From NCBI GenBank assembly GCA_002067265.1, contig MVQW01000246.1:1-5848 (forward strand): a stretch of DNA of 5,848 nt. The letters run 5' to 3'. Shown piece after piece: positions 4,183 to 5,848 of this stretch. Position numbers and translations under genes: made by a program. Source of the DNA: Methanomethylovorans sp. PtaU1.Bin073 (GTDB lineage Archaea; Halobacteriota; Methanosarcinia; Methanosarcinales; Methanosarcinaceae). The notes beneath the pieces were generated by a model, which was not told the origin of the DNA, ran no database searches, and saw only the letters and a program-made list of their open reading frames with translations. The first letter of the stretch is position 1; every line of letters begins with the position of its first letter.

Positions 4183-5841
4183 TTACGGATAATTTATTGA
4201 ACCCGATGCTGGGATTCCATCCCATGGGAGTGTATAAGAAACATCGTTCACAGTGAAAGTGAAAGTTGCAGTATTGCCCTTGAGCACCTCTACTTCATCC
4301 GAATAGAAAGTTACCTTCCCACTAGCGTCTGTGGCACCTGAATCTAAATCTGCCGTTGCACTGCTCCACTCACCTGAAACTGTTGCTCCTTGAACATTGA
4401 CCCCGTTGTCATCAACTATGGTCACAATAACTTTTGCAGTTACCAGCTTATTCTTTCCAGCTGGCTTTGTGCTATAGGTTACTTCCACATTATCGACAGA
4501 TACCTGCTCGGCTGGCTCAGGAGATGAGTAATAAGTAAGAGCTTTATACGCATCTACTATACCCCATCCATATCCAGAATCCCAGCCAGTAGCTCCCACA
4601 TCCTTTGCAGTTGACTGCATTGCTTGTCTTACATTTTCCGGCCCTGCTACACCACTTGCTACCAGCAAAGCTGCTACACCAGAGACATGTGGCGTTGCCA
4701 TTGATGTTCCCTGATATAAATAATAATCAAAAGTTCCAGGGCTATAGGCTAATGTATTCTGGAGTATACCATCCGGTTTATAATCATTATTCTGGTCCAC
4801 ACTCATGTCTCCTCCTGGTGCCATTATGTCAAGGGCACTTCCGTAGTTGGAGTAATAGGGGCGGGTTCCATCGTACCTAGTGGCACCAACAGCTATGCAT
4901 TTCTCATAAGCTGCCGGATAGCAGACAGTTGAAGTACCATCATTACCTGCGGCTGCTACTATGACAATACCTTGAGAGTATGCATAATCAAGTGCGGATA
5001 AAAGGGGACGCAGTTTCTTTGCGGTTACAGAAGTAGGAAATCCAAGGCTCATGCTAATCACATCAGCTTTATATTGGCTATTTTTACCACTGGCATAATA
5101 TATACCGTCTACAAGCTGACTCAGGGTCCCACTTCCACTTGCATCTAATACCTTCACAGGCATTATAGTACAACCATAAGCTACACCTGCAACGCCCTCT
5201 AGATTATTTGTACTCTGAGCTATGGTACCAGCCACATGAGTTCCATGACCTTCATCATCTGTGGGATCATTGTCATAATTTACGAAATCATAGCCTTGAA
5301 CAAAATTAGTCTGTGAAAGATCTGGAGCATTAGATGCAACTCCGGTATCAATAACAGCAACAATCACACCCGTTCCAGTGGAAATATCCCACGCATCTGT
5401 GACGTTTATACCGTTTGGAGTTTTGAAGTTCCATTGATATACATAAAGTGGATCATTAGGCAACATAGTCGCATACATGACATAATTCGGTACTGCATAC
5501 TCAACATTTGGATTCTTGCTATAGATCTCGACCATCTCTTCTACCGTCTTGCTCTTTGGAACTTTCAGCGTCTTGAAGCCCGCATAGGGGCTTGTATACA
5601 AAACAGAAGCCTCACATTTGGAGTTTATATTGTCCAGTTCTTTATCTGAAAGTCCAGGCTTGAACTTAACAAGAATTTCATTTGGAACATATTTATCATT
5701 TTTCTGAATACCTGCATTTTTCTCTAATACATCACCAGAATTTGCACCTTCTTGTGGTGTTGCAGATATCGGTACTATCAGCATTAATATTGAATAGATA
5801 GTTAACAACACAAGTATCTTATTTTTTAGATTTAAGTTCAT
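4183..5841 (-). CDS. Secreted subtilisin-like serine protease (peptidase family S8)
   Basis: The 552-residue protein is a complete extracellular subtilase. A signal peptide (about 1-27) is followed by an I9-like propeptide (about 51-123), which would act as folding chaperone and inhibitor and be removed on maturation. The catalytic domain spans about 130-437 with D165 (VIDTG), H199 (HGTHVAG), oxyanion N300 (AAAGNDG) and S380 (GTSMATPHVSG), so the full triad is intact. An acidic stretch before the histidine (DNDPTDDEGHG) may bind calcium. Residues 445-552 form a separate beta-rich, Ig-like domain with the pattern VDDNGVNVQGATVSG and DASGKVTF, probably for attachment or substrate binding. No C-terminal membrane helix or sorting signal is seen, so the enzyme is likely released or held non-covalently. 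ATG 5841 places the signal peptide correctly; only seven bases precede it in the window, showing no ribosome binding site, and the frame stays open to the edge. Its role may be nutrient proteolysis or surface-protein turnover. Confidence 0.95.
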   Translation of the reverse strand: MNLNLKNKILVLLTIYSILMLIVPISATPQEGANSGDVLEKNAGIQKNDKYVPNEILVKFKPGLSDKELDNINSKCEASVLYTSPYAGFKTLKVPKSKTVEEMVEIYSKNPNVEYAVPNYVMYATMLPNDPLYVYQWNFKTPNGINVTDAWDISTGTGVIVAVIDTGVASNAPDLSQTNFVQGYDFVNYDNDPTDDEGHGTHVAGTIAQSTNNLEGVAGVAYGCTIMPVKVLDASGSGTLSQLVDGIYYASGKNSQYKADVISMSLGFPTSVTAKKLRPLLSALDYAYSQGIVIVAAAGNDGTSTVCYPAAYEKCIAVGATRYDGTRPYYSNYGSALDIMAPGGDMSVDQNNDYKPDGILQNTLAYSPGTFDYYLYQGTSMATPHVSGVAALLVASGVAGPENVRQAMQSTAKDVGATGWDSGYGWGIVDAYKALTYYSSPEPAEQVSVDNVEVTYSTKPAGKNKLVTAKVIVTIVDDNGVNVQGATVSGEWSSATADLDSGATDASGKVTFYSDEVEVLKGNTATFTFTVNDVSYTLPWDGIPASGSINYP

Positions 5842-5848
5842 TTCTACA

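Noticed and set aside
4605..5649. Plus-strand open frames opposite the subtilase (4605-4880 and 5434-5649)
   Set aside because: Antisense to the intact S8 catalytic domain and propeptide, with no family motifs or translation signals.
1..5848. CRISPR array, tRNA/rRNA genes, attachment sites, defence genes
   Set aside because: No regularly spaced repeats, no cloverleaf or rRNA sequence, no integrase or nuclease-type coding region was seen on either strand.

Overview
The window looks like chromosomal DNA of a moderate-to-low GC archaeon, most likely a methanogen or relative in the Methanosarcinales. This is inferred from gene content and signals, not from a marker gene. The pointers are a COG1361-type Ig-repeat surface protein in an operon with a MacB/LolCDE-like ABC transporter, a secreted subtilase with an I9-like propeptide and a C-terminal beta-sandwich domain, a TATATATA promoter element, and strong GGAG / GAGGT / AGGTGA ribosome binding sites. 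No rRNA, tRNA, CRISPR array, insertion sequence or phage gene is visible.

Layout. (1) 54-653, plus strand: a 199-residue multi-spanning membrane protein of the NnrU / isoprenylcysteine-methyltransferase-like class, starting with TTG. (2) It converges, across a 22-bp AT-rich gap, on a three-gene minus-strand operon that reads from right to left: a signal-peptide-bearing, membrane-anchored Ig-repeat protein (3817-2594), an FtsX/MacB-type permease (2581-1373) and its ATPase (1416-676). The first two genes are separated by 12 bp, with the permease ribosome binding site touching the upstream stop codon; the last two overlap by 44 bp. (3) A 365-bp non-coding stretch (3818-4182) holds a convincing operon promoter: TATA box, a 17-bp perfect dyad directly upstream of it, a second small dyad near the predicted start site, and a strong ribosome binding site. 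It also holds four further short inverted repeats nearer the protease gene. (4) 5841-4183, minus strand: a complete secreted S8 subtilase with all catalytic residues present; its own promoter lies beyond the right edge.

How the genes may work together. The operon encodes an ATPase, a four-helix permease with a large extracellular domain, and a cell-surface protein with three Ig-like domains, a single C-terminal membrane helix and a short charged cytoplasmic tail. By analogy with MacB/LolCDE/FtsX systems, the ATPase would drive movement of the permease's outer domain. The Ig-repeat protein is the obvious candidate partner, replacing the MacA- or lipoprotein-type partners of Gram-negative bacteria; its substrate is unknown. 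The subtilase shares orientation and extracellular location, but it is separated by a long gap with its own signals, so a functional link is only a guess.

Nothing here is clearly a new defence or mobile system. The items most worth a second look are the operator-like dyad next to the TATA box, the hairpin-rich intergenic region, the partner-protein/ABC operon, and the overlapping GTG start of the ATPase.
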